Assembly (NCBI GenBank): GCA_015663225.1
Contig: DQSO01000028.1
Coordinates: 1-5,976, forward strand
Source: Campylobacterales bacterium
GTDB taxonomy: Bacteria; Campylobacterota; Campylobacteria; Campylobacterales; QNZT01
Reading direction: 5' to 3'
Length of the DNA stretch: 5,976 bases
Part shown: positions 1 through 5,976 of the stretch, piece by piece
How positions within the stretch are numbered: position 1 is the first letter of the stretch
Layout of the letters: each line of letters opens with the position of its first letter
Position numbers and translations under genes: made by a program
The notes under the pieces: model-generated
The model's database searches: none
Told to the model about the DNA's origin: nothing
What the model saw: only the letters and a program-made list of their open reading frames with translations

Positions 1-1
1 A

Positions 2-232
2 AACCTAATAGGCGAGGTAAAAGGTATAAATAAACACAATGATAACAACCTTGACATAAACACAAACGTAGGATTTGGTGTAAAAATCGGAACAACTACT
101 TACAATAAGCCAATCGCAGAAGATGCAACACTAAACTACATCGCACCAAAGATGATAAAGAGAAAATACATCACTGTTGAGCCACTTCCAGCTCCAGTAT
201 TTTCAGATGATAAAGTAAATTGTGTTAAATAA
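2..232 (+). CDS. C-terminal fragment of an unidentified protein
   Basis: An open frame enters from the left edge and ends at a TAA at 230-232, giving the last 76 residues of a protein whose start lies outside the window. I do not recognise the family. The fragment has an alternating polar/non-polar stretch (NTNVGFGVKIGTTT, about residues 21-34 of the fragment) of the kind found in beta-strands. After it comes a basic patch (KMIKRKY) and a proline-rich tail (VEPLPAPVF), then a single cysteine three residues from the end. The strand-like pattern could suit an exported or outer-membrane beta-rich protein, but the chain does not end in the aromatic residue typical of many beta-barrels, so that is only a guess. 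Codon use matches the neighbouring genes. The gene converges with the DAHP synthase gene, and an inverted repeat lies between them. I am confident that it is coding and have no confidence about function. Confidence 0.6.
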   Translation, partial: NLIGEVKGINKHNDNNLDINTNVGFGVKIGTTTYNKPIAEDATLNYIAPKMIKRKYITVEPLPAPVFSDDKVNCVK

Positions 233-256
233 CTAAAGCTCTTTACAAACTATGTC

Positions 257-283
257 GCCAACTCTTAAATTCAAAGAGTTGGC
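257..283. terminator. Inverted repeat between convergent genes, probable bidirectional terminator
   Basis: The arms GCCAACTCTT (257-266) and AAGAGTTGGC (274-283) are perfectly complementary over 10 bp around a 7-base loop. The repeat sits between the stop of the plus-strand gene at 232 and the stop of the minus-strand DAHP synthase gene at 315, where a shared terminator is expected. The T-rich sequence after the right arm on the plus strand is broken (it includes CTTTACATTTTA), and the minus-strand side is also poor in uninterrupted T. It is therefore not a textbook intrinsic terminator in either direction. Stem and position are seen directly; function is inferred. Confidence 0.6.
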
Positions 284-314
284 AACTACTTTACATTTTA
301 TACCAAGCTATACA

Positions 315-1655
315 CTAACTATTTGCCTCTTTCATATTATCAGCTATTAAAAATGCAAGTTCTAGTGCTTGTGATGCATTAAGTCGTGGATCACAATGAG
401 TATGGTATCTACTACCTAAATCCTCTTCAATAATATTTTGTCCACCACCAACACACTCAGTCACATCTTTACCAGTCATCTCCAAGTGAATACCACCAGC
501 AATAGTTCCCTCAGCTTTATGAATATCAAAAAAGCTTTTAACCTCTGCTACTATATTTTTAAAATCTCTTGTTTTATAGTCATTTGAGGCCTTAAAAGTA
601 TTACCATGCATCGGATCACAGCTCCAAAGCACTTTTTTACCCTCAGCTTTAACAGCTTTAAGAAGTTTAGGATAGTAATCTTTAACTTTATCCGCACCCA
701 TTCTTACAATTATATTTAACTTACCCGGTTCATTTTGGGGATTAATAGTATCAATAAGAGATAATAAATCTTCAACAGTTGTAGTCGGCCCTGCTTTAAT
801 ACCAACAGGATTTTCAACACCTCTTAAAAACTCAACATGAGCACCATCAACTCCTCTTGTTCTATCGCCTATCCATAACATGTGAGAAGAACAATCATAA
901 ATCTTATCATCCATACTATCTTTTCTAGTTAATGCCTCTTCATAGTTTAACAAAAGTGCTTCATGTGAAGTATAAAGTACAGTTTGTGCTAAATTTGGAT
1001 TTGTTGTAGAGTTAATTCCACATGCTTTCATAAAAGATAGAGTCTCTGCTATCTTTTGTGAAAGTGCTTCATACTTATCATGACCACTTGAAAAGTCTAA
1101 GTTCCAACTATGAACTCGATTAAGATCGGCAAATCCACCTCTTGCAAATGCACGAATAAGATTTTGAGTAGAAGCAGCTTGATTATAAGCCATAATCATT
1201 CTCTTAGGATCAGGCTCACGAGCCTCTTTATTAAAATCAATACCATTAATAATATCACCTCTATAACTAGGAAGTGTTACACCATCAAATGTCTCCATAT
1301 CACTACTTCTTGGCTTTGCAAATTGTCCAGCAATTCTACCAACTTTAACAACAGGTTTTCCACCTGCAAAAGTTAAAACAACTGACATTTGCAGGAATAC
1401 TTTGAAAAAATCTCTAATATTATTAGCATTAAACTCAGCAAAACTCTCTGCACAATCTCCACCTTGAAGTAAAAAAGCCTTACCTTCGGTAACATCTGCT
1501 AGATGTTTTTTTAAACTTTTAACCTCTTCTGCAAAGACTAATGGTGGATATTTACCAAGCTCTGCTTCTACCTGTTTTAGGGCATTTGTATCACTATATA
1601 TAGGCTGCTGTAAAGCTACTTTTTCTCTCCAACTACTCTTAGACCAATCTCTCAT
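315..1655 (-). CDS. aroG: Class II 3-deoxy-D-arabino-heptulosonate 7-phosphate (DAHP) synthase
   Basis: This cytoplasmic enzyme condenses phosphoenolpyruvate with erythrose 4-phosphate to give DAHP, committing carbon to chorismate and the aromatic amino acids. It belongs to the plant-like class II family, not the E. coli AroFGH type. Numbered from the third in-frame Met, the protein has 446 residues. Expected metal ligands are visible: Cys68 in [10 protein letters not shown], His350 in WSCDPMHGN, Glu392 in [11 protein letters not shown] and Asp422 in [12 protein letters not shown]/phosphate-binding segments are [15 protein letters not shown] (about 104-118), GIKAGPTTT (about 285-293) and VRMGADK (about 318-324). 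The catalytic Cys lies about 20 residues nearer the N-terminus than I recall for the Mycobacterium tuberculosis enzyme, so the N-terminal regulatory extension appears short. Three starts are stacked (TTG 1661, ATG 1658, ATG 1655); the AAAGG motif at 1663-1667 is best spaced for ATG 1655, though 1658 is possible. The gene is monocistronic here, divergent from the downstream chain. The symbol varies (aroG, aroF or aroA-type) in this family. Confidence 0.96.
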   Translation of the reverse strand: MRDWSKSSWREKVALQQPIYSDTNALKQVEAELGKYPPLVFAEEVKSLKKHLADVTEGKAFLLQGGDCAESFAEFNANNIRDFFKVFLQMSVVLTFAGGKPVVKVGRIAGQFAKPRSSDMETFDGVTLPSYRGDIINGIDFNKEAREPDPKRMIMAYNQAASTQNLIRAFARGGFADLNRVHSWNLDFSSGHDKYEALSQKIAETLSFMKACGINSTTNPNLAQTVLYTSHEALLLNYEEALTRKDSMDDKIYDCSSHMLWIGDRTRGVDGAHVEFLRGVENPVGIKAGPTTTVEDLLSLIDTINPQNEPGKLNIIVRMGADKVKDYYPKLLKAVKAEGKKVLWSCDPMHGNTFKASNDYKTRDFKNIVAEVKSFFDIHKAEGTIAGGIHLEMTGKDVTECVGGGQNIIEEDLGSRYHTHCDPRLNASQALELAFLIADNMKEANS

Positions 1656-1662
1656 CATCAAA

Positions 1663-1667
1663 CCTTT
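1663..1667 (-). promoter_or_regulatory. Ribosome binding site of the DAHP synthase gene
   Basis: On the minus strand AAAGG lies 7 bases before ATG 1655 and 4 bases before ATG 1658. The spacing favours the innermost ATG and argues against the upstream TTG at 1661, which would leave only one base. Confidence 0.55.
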
Positions 1668-1681
1668 AAAAAAATTGCGAT

Positions 1682-1687
1682 ATTATA
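1682..1687 (-). promoter_or_regulatory. -10 element of the DAHP synthase promoter
   Basis: The minus strand reads TATAAT exactly at 1687-1682, about 25 bases before the start codon, which would put the transcript start near 1675 and leave a leader of about 20 bases. No TTGACA-like -35 box stands at the usual distance; the upstream side is simply AT-rich. That fits the known sigma-70 promoter style of Campylobacter and Helicobacter, where a -35 consensus is weak or missing. The short leader leaves no room for an attenuator. Confidence 0.55.
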
Positions 1688-1689
1688 AC
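1684..1689 (+). promoter_or_regulatory. Possible -10 element for the plus-strand chain
   Basis: TATAAC on the plus strand would start a transcript near 1696, giving a leader of about 37 bases before the ATG at 1733. It overlaps the opposing TATAAT base for base, so the two divergent promoters may compete for the same DNA. The match is short in very AT-rich sequence. A later TAAAAT (1715-1720) lies too close to the ribosome binding site to be a good alternative. Confidence 0.3.
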
Positions 1690-1722
1690 TAAAGTATGTT
1701 ACAAAATACATTATTAAAATCT

Positions 1723-1727
1723 AGGAG
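1723..1727 (+). promoter_or_regulatory. Ribosome binding site of the 144-residue unknown gene
   Basis: AGGAG lies 5 bases before ATG 1733. It supports that start over the in-frame ATG at 1742, which would leave a 14-base spacer. Confidence 0.65.
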
Positions 1728-1732
1728 TATAT

Positions 1733-2167
1733 ATGGGCAGCATGGCAACCCTTTTAGTAGTAGGAGCGATAATGACATTTATCGTATATAGAAACATTAG
1801 CAATATAACACAAAAGATAGATCAAACATCATCAAAAGGTTATGACTTTTTTGCAAATTTAGCTGGTGCAGCTATAGAGTTTATAAAAGATATAAAAAGA
1901 GATATAAATGGTAAAAATGAGACTCCTTCTTTTGTTCTTATAAATAGTGAAAATCAAAAACCACTTAAAGAGCTTGATGATTATATAAGAAAGTTAGCTT
2001 TCTACGAGACTGTTTTAGCAAAAAGAAAAGATACAAAAGATATTGAAGGTGAAATAGCCGATATATTTATATCTTTTGATAGTTATATCAAATCAACTTT
2101 CAACAATGGAGAGAGTTTAGCTAATAACTTAAGAGATTCTTTAGGTAAAATCTACAAAAGTAGATAA
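1733..2167 (+). CDS. Membrane-anchored protein of unknown function, coupled to bpt
   Basis: I do not recognise this 144-residue protein. It opens with a short polar tip and one hydrophobic segment (about residues 4-19, ATLLVVGAIMTFIVY), followed by Arg20 and Lys28. By the positive-inside rule this suggests a single uncleaved signal anchor with the C-terminal body in the cytoplasm. The body (about 21-144) is charged and mostly helix-like, with Lys/Glu/Asp-rich stretches (IEFIKDIKRDI about 48-58, KPLKELDDYIRKLAFYETVLAKRK about 76-99, then an acidic-to-basic tail). It has no cysteine, histidine or recognisable catalytic motif, so a structural, adaptor or regulatory role is more likely than catalysis. 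A strong AGGAG supports the start. Its TAA overlaps the bpt ATG by one base (TAATG), so the two are probably translated together. Any functional tie to protein tagging is inferred from that coupling alone. Confidence 0.85.
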   Translation: MGSMATLLVVGAIMTFIVYRNISNITQKIDQTSSKGYDFFANLAGAAIEFIKDIKRDINGKNETPSFVLINSENQKPLKELDDYIRKLAFYETVLAKRKDTKDIEGEIADIFISFDSYIKSTFNNGESLANNLRDSLGKIYKSR

Positions 2168-2904
2168 TGCAAAAATCTTATAACCTAGGAGAAGATATAG
2201 TAGAGTTTTCAACACTTGAAACAAATTGTGTATATCTTCATGACAGACCTATGAAGATGCAATACAACTATATAAAAGACTCTTCATTGAAGATAAACTC
2301 AAAGTTGGTTGCAAGAGGTTGGAGAAGATTTGGAAACTACTTCTCTAGACCACAATGCTCTAAATGTAGTGAGTGTTTAAGCATAAGAGTAGATGCAGCA
2401 AAATTTGAATTTACAAAATCCAAAAGAAGAGTCTACAGTAAAAACAAATATACAAAATTTCTAATACAAAAACCATCAAACTCTATAGAACATATGGCTC
2501 TTTATAAAAAATATCATAAATTTATGCAAGATAAAAAAGGCTGGGATTACTTCGCTATCTCACCAGCATCCTATGAAGAGCTATATACAAATGGTCACTC
2601 ATTTTATGGAAAAGAGATACTATACTTTGATGATAAAAAACTTATTGGTGTTGACTTAGTAGATTTTTTAGAAGATGGCATATCCTCAATCTACTTCTAC
2701 TACGATCCAGACTATTCTCACCTCTCACTAGGAAGATATTCACTCTTTAAACAGATAGATTTTGCAAATGAACTTGAACTAAAATGGATATATTTAGGAT
2801 ATGGAGTTAACGGTTGTAGCTCCCTTGATTACAAATTTGACTACACTCCACATCAAATTTTGCAAAATCACCCTACTTTGGATGAAGAACCTATATGGGT
2901 TTAA
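2167..2904 (+). CDS. bpt: Aspartate/glutamate leucyltransferase (bacterial Ate1/Bpt-type aminoacyl-tRNA-protein transferase)
   Basis: Bpt enzymes move leucine from Leu-tRNA onto proteins starting with Asp or Glu, creating an N-degron that ClpS delivers to ClpAP in the cytoplasm. The 245-residue length is normal for bacterial members. The N-terminal ATE domain (about 12-80) shows the family pattern: Cys21 followed by YLHDRP and a Tyr-rich segment, RGWRRFGNYF (50-59), then the cysteine cluster C64-x2-C67-x2-C70 and LSIRV. SKRRVYSKN (85-93) follows. The C-terminal domain (about 130-235), with a GNAT-like fold, carries GVDLVDFLEDGISSIYFYYDPD (161-182), SLGRYSLFKQI (187-197), IYLGYGVNG (208-216) and DYKFDYTP (221-228). 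The motifs identify the family firmly. Leucyl rather than arginyl specificity is inferred from the short bacterial form. The ATG is shared with the stop of the upstream membrane protein, with no strong ribosome binding site of its own. Confidence 0.93.
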   Translation: MQKSYNLGEDIVEFSTLETNCVYLHDRPMKMQYNYIKDSSLKINSKLVARGWRRFGNYFSRPQCSKCSECLSIRVDAAKFEFTKSKRRVYSKNKYTKFLIQKPSNSIEHMALYKKYHKFMQDKKGWDYFAISPASYEELYTNGHSFYGKEILYFDDKKLIGVDLVDFLEDGISSIYFYYDPDYSHLSLGRYSLFKQIDFANELELKWIYLGYGVNGCSSLDYKFDYTPHQILQNHPTLDEEPIWV

Positions 2905-2915
2905 AAAAGATTAGA

Positions 2916-2921
2916 TAGAAT
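2916..2921 (+). promoter_or_regulatory. Possible -10 element before argG
   Basis: TAGAAT differs from TATAAT at one position and lies in the 44-base, A-rich gap between bpt and argG. It would give a leader of about 20 bases that still includes the AAGG ribosome binding site at 2938-2941. No -35 box or operator is visible, so argG may instead be read through from bpt. Confidence 0.25.
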
Positions 2922-2948
2922 AAAAAAAAGATTAACTAAGGTAGATTT

Positions 2949-4157
2949 ATGAGTAAAAAAGAAGTAAAAAAAGTAGTTCTAGCATATAGTGGTGGACTTG
3001 ATACAAGTATTATCCTTAAATGGTTACAAGATGAGTATAACTGTGAAGTAATAACTTTTACTGCAGACATCGGACAAGGTGAAGAGGTTGAACCAGCACG
3101 AGCTAAAGCACTAGCTCTTGGTGTCAAAGAGGAAAATATCTTTATCGAAGATTTACGAGAAGAGTTTGTAAAAGATTATGTATTCCCAATGTTTAGAGCA
3201 AATACTATCTATGAGGGTGAATACCTGCTAGGAACTTCAATAGCTCGTCCGCTAATAGCAAAAAAACAAGTTGAAATTGCAACAAAAATGGGAGCAGATG
3301 CCGTAAGCCACGGAGCAACTGGAAAAGGAAATGATCAGGTAAGATTTGAGATAGGTTACCTTAGTCAAGATCCAAGCCTAACTATCATAGCACCATGGAG
3401 AGAGTGGGATTTAAACTCAAGAGAAAAACTTTTAGCCTATGCAGCAAAACATAAAATACAAATAGATCAGAAAAAAGGTAAATCCCCATACTCAATGGAT
3501 GCAAACCTACTACACATCTCATACGAAGGTCTTTTGTTAGAAGATCCAAATCAAGAACCAGAAGAAGATATGTGGAAGTGGTCAGTATCTCCCCAAAATG
3601 CTCCAGATAAATCTGAATATATTGAAATTGAGTATAAAAATGGAGACCCAATAGCACTAAATGGTAAAATATTAACTCCTGCAACAATATTAGAAGAGTT
3701 AAATAAGCTTGGAAACAAACATGGAATCGGTCGTATAGATATAGTTGAAAATAGATTTGTTGGTATGAAAGCTAGAGGATGTTACGAAACACCAGGTGGA
3801 ACTATCATGTTAAAAGCACATCGTGCTATTGAGAGTATTACACTAGACCGTGAAGCTGCACACCTTAAAGATGAGTTGATGCCTCGATATGCAAAACTTA
3901 TCTATAACGGTTTTTGGTTCTCACCTGAGAGAGAGATGCTACAAGCTTCTATAGATAAAACTCAAGAAAATGTAAGTGGAACTGTTAGACTTAAACTTTA
4001 CAAAGGTTCAGTTATGATAGTAGGTAGAACATCTCCAAATACTCTTTTTGATGAAGAGTTCTCAACTTTTGAAGAAGATGAAGTATACAACCAGAAAGAT
4101 GCAGAAGGTTTTATCAAACTAAATGCACTTAGATTTATAATAAAAAAGTCTAAATAA
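2949..4157 (+). CDS. argG: Argininosuccinate synthase
   Basis: ArgG is a cytoplasmic ATP-dependent ligase that joins citrulline and aspartate to form argininosuccinate, the penultimate step of arginine synthesis. At 402 residues it matches the common type I bacterial form (about 400), not the longer E. coli form. The N-type ATP pyrophosphatase P-loop is intact (AYSGGLDTS, 12-20). The second family signature is also intact ([12 protein letters not shown], 122-133) and contributes to citrulline/aspartate and ATP handling. TADIGQGEE (38-46), [10 protein letters not shown] (96-105), SPYSMDANL and the substrate-lid segment [10 protein letters not shown] are further conserved stretches. AAGG at 2938-2941, 7 bases before the ATG, supports the start. 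The TAA overlaps the start of the hydrolase gene by one base, so argG is probably the lead gene of argG-hydrolase-murF. No ARG-box-like palindrome was recognised upstream. The gene appears complete and functional. Confidence 0.98.
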   Translation: MSKKEVKKVVLAYSGGLDTSIILKWLQDEYNCEVITFTADIGQGEEVEPARAKALALGVKEENIFIEDLREEFVKDYVFPMFRANTIYEGEYLLGTSIARPLIAKKQVEIATKMGADAVSHGATGKGNDQVRFEIGYLSQDPSLTIIAPWREWDLNSREKLLAYAAKHKIQIDQKKGKSPYSMDANLLHISYEGLLLEDPNQEPEEDMWKWSVSPQNAPDKSEYIEIEYKNGDPIALNGKILTPATILEELNKLGNKHGIGRIDIVENRFVGMKARGCYETPGGTIMLKAHRAIESITLDREAAHLKDELMPRYAKLIYNGFWFSPEREMLQASIDKTQENVSGTVRLKLYKGSVMIVGRTSPNTLFDEEFSTFEEDEVYNQKDAEGFIKLNALRFIIKKSK

Positions 4158-4879
4158 TGGCTATAAAAGAGATTACATACAATGGTAACTCTTTTAAAAT
4201 AAGCTATGAAATACTCAACCCATCATCTAAAAAAGACATCATCTTTTTACATGGTTGGGGAAGTGATAAAGAAGTTAGTAAGCTAGGTTTCAAACATACC
4301 ATACCCTCTTTTAGACACATATACATAGATATGCCAGGTTTTGGTAAAAGTACAAATGATACGATACTAACAACAGATAACTACTATGAAATAATGAAAC
4401 TATTTTTAACTGATATTGGTGCTAGGCTTGATGTTGTAGTTGGTCACTCTTTTGGTGGCAAAGTAGCAACACTTTTAAAACCTAAGCTTTTAGTTCTACT
4501 AAGTTCAGCGGGGATTGTTCCTACAAAATCTTTTAAAGTAAGATTTAAAATCAAACTATTTAAATTTTTAAAACCACTAGGGGTGGGAAGATTTTATAAA
4601 CTATTTGCATCAAAAGATGTTGATAATATGAGTCAAAATATGTATGAAACTTTTAAAAATGTAGTTGATGAAGTTTTTAACCAAGAGTTTCAAAACTACC
4701 AAGGTAAAACACTTATATTTTGGGGAAAGCAAGACACAGCAACACCACTTCTTAGTGGAAAAACTATCCACAACCTTATAAATAAAAGTAAATTTTATCC
4801 TCTTTTAGGTGATCACTACTTTTTTCTAAATAAAACAAACTCAAACTTTATAGCAAAGGAAATAGATGACAACTATTAG
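4157..4879 (+). CDS. Alpha/beta-fold hydrolase linked to murF
   Basis: This is a 240-residue alpha/beta hydrolase with a complete apparent catalytic set. The oxyanion-hole region is FLHGWGSD (30-37) and the nucleophile elbow is GHSFGG with Ser98. The acid is probably Asp193 in WGKQDTATP and the base His220 in LGDHYFF. DMPGFGKS (58-65) is the usual strand/turn motif before the nucleophile. The cap region contains a very basic amphipathic stretch (KVRFKIKLFKFLK, 127-139), which may bind membrane or an anionic polymer. No signal peptide is visible, so it should be cytoplasmic. The substrate cannot be told from sequence; old database names of the 2-hydroxy-6-oxohepta-2,4-dienoate hydrolase kind are unlikely to be right. 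The ATG overlaps the argG stop (TAATG), and the 3' end overlaps murF by 14 bases. I recall a homologue next to murF in Helicobacter and Campylobacter, so a cell-wall-related role is plausible but unproven. Confidence 0.9.
   Translation: MAIKEITYNGNSFKISYEILNPSSKKDIIFLHGWGSDKEVSKLGFKHTIPSFRHIYIDMPGFGKSTNDTILTTDNYYEIMKLFLTDIGARLDVVVGHSFGGKVATLLKPKLLVLLSSAGIVPTKSFKVRFKIKLFKFLKPLGVGRFYKLFASKDVDNMSQNMYETFKNVVDEVFNQEFQNYQGKTLIFWGKQDTATPLLSGKTIHNLINKSKFYPLLGDHYFFLNKTNSNFIAKEIDDNY
4855..4860 (+). promoter_or_regulatory. Ribosome binding site of murF, inside the hydrolase gene
   Basis: AAAGGA lies 5 bases before ATG 4866, within the last codons of the hydrolase gene. It fixes the murF start and makes the 14-base overlap credible. 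Confidence 0.65.
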
Positions 4880-5976
4880 CACCCTTACAACACTCTCTCA
4901 CATACTTCTAGTTCTAACACTAGGTTACTATCTTATAACAAACCTACAATGGTATAACTATAAAATAGAGAGAGTAATATTTAAACATAAAAAAATATCT
5001 TGGCACTTTATATACTTTCTAGTCCCTATATTTGCCTACTACTATAGCGGTAACTACTTTTGGATATATTTTTATCTAGGACTTATTCCTACGATTTTTA
5101 TATGGCAAAAAGGACTTGATAAGAAATTGGTTTTCACCTCTCGTGTAAAAAGATTTTTTATAGTTCTAACTTTTATTACAATAGTAAGTAACATACTTTG
5201 TCTATCAGTTTTTAACTGTCAAACTCTTGGTGTAATTATCCCTCTTTTTATCGCATATGCTCTTAGTACCTTTTATGAAAAGATGGTTTTCAACTCTTTT
5301 AAAAACAAAGCCATAAAAAAACTTTCTTCAATGGATACGAAGATAATAGCGATAACAGCAAGTTATGGAAAAACAAGTATAAAAAACTTTACTCATCACA
5401 TCATAAAAACAACTTTCAATACATATAAAACACCTAGAAGTGTAAACACAATAGGTGGTTTAATAAAAGATGTAAATATTGACCTTCCACATGATAGTAA
5501 CATCTATATAGCAGAAGCTGGTGCTAGAGAAAAAGGCGACATAGACGATATAGCAAGATTTTTAAATCATGATATAGCTGTTGTAGGAAGTATTGGTCCA
5601 GCTCACATAGAGTATTTTAAATCATTAGAAAATATCAGAAATACCAAGATGGAGATACTAAATAGTACAAATCTATCTAAAGCTTTTATCCATACAACTG
5701 CAAATGTAGATCCAAAAGAAAATAAAAAGATTGAACTTTTTGGAGAAAATATCCACCTTATTAGCTCAAACCTTGATGGAGTAACATTTAAAGTAGATGA
5801 TGAAGAGTATTTTGCACCAATTTTAGGAGCTTTCAATGCTATAAATATAGCAGTTTCAATCATGATAGCAAAACACCTAGGTATATCAACTAATACTATA
5901 AAAAAACAAGTTTCAACTCTCCCTCAAGTTGAACATAGACTTCAAAAGATTGAGGCTGGTGGCAAAATCATTATTG
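4866..5976 (+). CDS. murF: UDP-N-acetylmuramoyl-tripeptide--D-alanyl-D-alanine ligase with N-terminal membrane domain (3' end cut off)
   Basis: MurF adds the D-Ala-D-Ala dipeptide to the UDP-MurNAc-tripeptide, the last cytoplasmic step before MraY. The frame is open from 4866 to the window edge, giving 370 residues; the C-terminal ligase domain is missing because the window ends. Residues 1-140 are strongly hydrophobic with about five likely membrane segments (about 10-27, 46-61, 64-80, 97-116, 120-137), in place of the usual soluble UDP-binding domain. The Mur ligase core follows: P-loop ITASYGKTS (163-171), SVNTIGGLIKDVN (192-204), AEAGA with Glu217, GSIGPAHIEYF with His247, Lys261 in a position suited to the carbamylated lysine, GAFNAIN (321-327) and PQVEHRL with Arg358. 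The MurF assignment over other Mur ligases rests on the SVNTIGG and AEAGA contexts and on the neighbouring hydrolase. Translation is probably coupled to the hydrolase. The short minus-strand frame over 5603-5863 is a shadow. Confidence 0.9.
   Translation, partial: MTTISTLTTLSHILLVLTLGYYLITNLQWYNYKIERVIFKHKKISWHFIYFLVPIFAYYYSGNYFWIYFYLGLIPTIFIWQKGLDKKLVFTSRVKRFFIVLTFITIVSNILCLSVFNCQTLGVIIPLFIAYALSTFYEKMVFNSFKNKAIKKLSSMDTKIIAITASYGKTSIKNFTHHIIKTTFNTYKTPRSVNTIGGLIKDVNIDLPHDSNIYIAEAGAREKGDIDDIARFLNHDIAVVGSIGPAHIEYFKSLENIRNTKMEILNSTNLSKAFIHTTANVDPKENKKIELFGENIHLISSNLDGVTFKVDDEEYFAPILGAFNAINIAVSIMIAKHLGISTNTIKKQVSTLPQVEHRLQKIEAGGKIII

Noticed and set aside
1110..1376. Plus-strand open frame of 88 residues
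   Set aside because: It lies wholly inside the well-supported DAHP synthase gene on the opposite strand, has a low-complexity Ser/Thr/Ile/Asn-rich translation typical of an antisense shadow, and no ribosome binding site of note.
2905..2948. A-rich gap before argG considered as a riboswitch or terminator site
   Set aside because: At 44 bases it is too short for a known riboswitch and contains no convincing inverted repeat; only a ribosome binding site and a weak -10 candidate are supported.
2936..3127. Minus-strand open frame of 63 residues at the start of argG
   Set aside because: It is antisense to the conserved P-loop region of argG and its composition does not resemble a real protein of this AT-rich genome.
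3385..3687. Minus-strand open frame of 100 residues within argG
   Set aside because: It is antisense to a strongly conserved gene. The Leu/Tyr/Phe-rich translation arises from reading the complement of acidic and lysine-rich codons.
4538..4573. A/T-rich low-complexity stretch that could suggest an insertion or repeat
   Set aside because: It stays in frame and codes for the basic cap segment of the hydrolase; no target-site duplication or repeat copy is visible.
5603..5863. Minus-strand open frame of 86 residues within murF
   Set aside because: It overlaps the Mur ligase core motifs on the other strand. The hydrophobic translation is a by-product of antisense reading.

Overview
The window is AT-rich, and A/T-ending codons (ATA, AGA, AAA, TTA) dominate every gene. 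The gene set is a plant-like class II DAHP synthase, a bacterial Ate1-family leucyltransferase, a type I argininosuccinate synthase, and an alpha/beta hydrolase directly followed by a membrane-anchored MurF. Together with the codon use, this points to Campylobacterota (Epsilonproteobacteria), most plausibly a Sulfurimonas/Sulfurovum/Arcobacter-type organism. The genus is an inference from style and gene order. The region reads as ordinary chromosomal housekeeping sequence. I saw no tRNA, rRNA, insertion sequence, CRISPR array, phage gene or origin.

Layout from left to right: (1) the 3' end of an unidentified plus-strand gene, stopping at 232. (2) A short convergent gap holding a perfect 10-bp inverted repeat (257-283) that looks like a shared, two-way terminator. 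(3) A minus-strand class II DAHP synthase gene (315 to about 1655), the first step of the shikimate pathway. (4) A compact divergent promoter region of about 75 bases with a perfect TATAAT facing the DAHP synthase gene. (5) A plus-strand chain running to the right edge: a 144-residue membrane-anchored protein of unknown function, the Ate1/Bpt-type aminoacyl-tRNA-protein transferase, argG, an alpha/beta hydrolase, and murF, which is cut by the window end.

The plus-strand chain is tightly packed. Two junctions are TAATG stop/start overlaps (unknown gene to bpt, argG to hydrolase). The hydrolase to murF junction overlaps by 14 bases. The only sizeable gap, 44 bases, lies before argG. Translational coupling is therefore likely within two blocks: unknown-bpt and argG-hydrolase-murF. 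Functionally the chain mixes N-degron tagging of proteins (bpt), arginine synthesis (argG) and peptidoglycan precursor synthesis (murF plus its conserved but uncharacterised hydrolase neighbour).

No clear new multi-gene system is present. The items most worth a second look are the unknown membrane protein coupled to bpt, the hydrolase tied to murF, the polytopic membrane domain fused to the front of MurF, and the cysteine cluster of the transferase.
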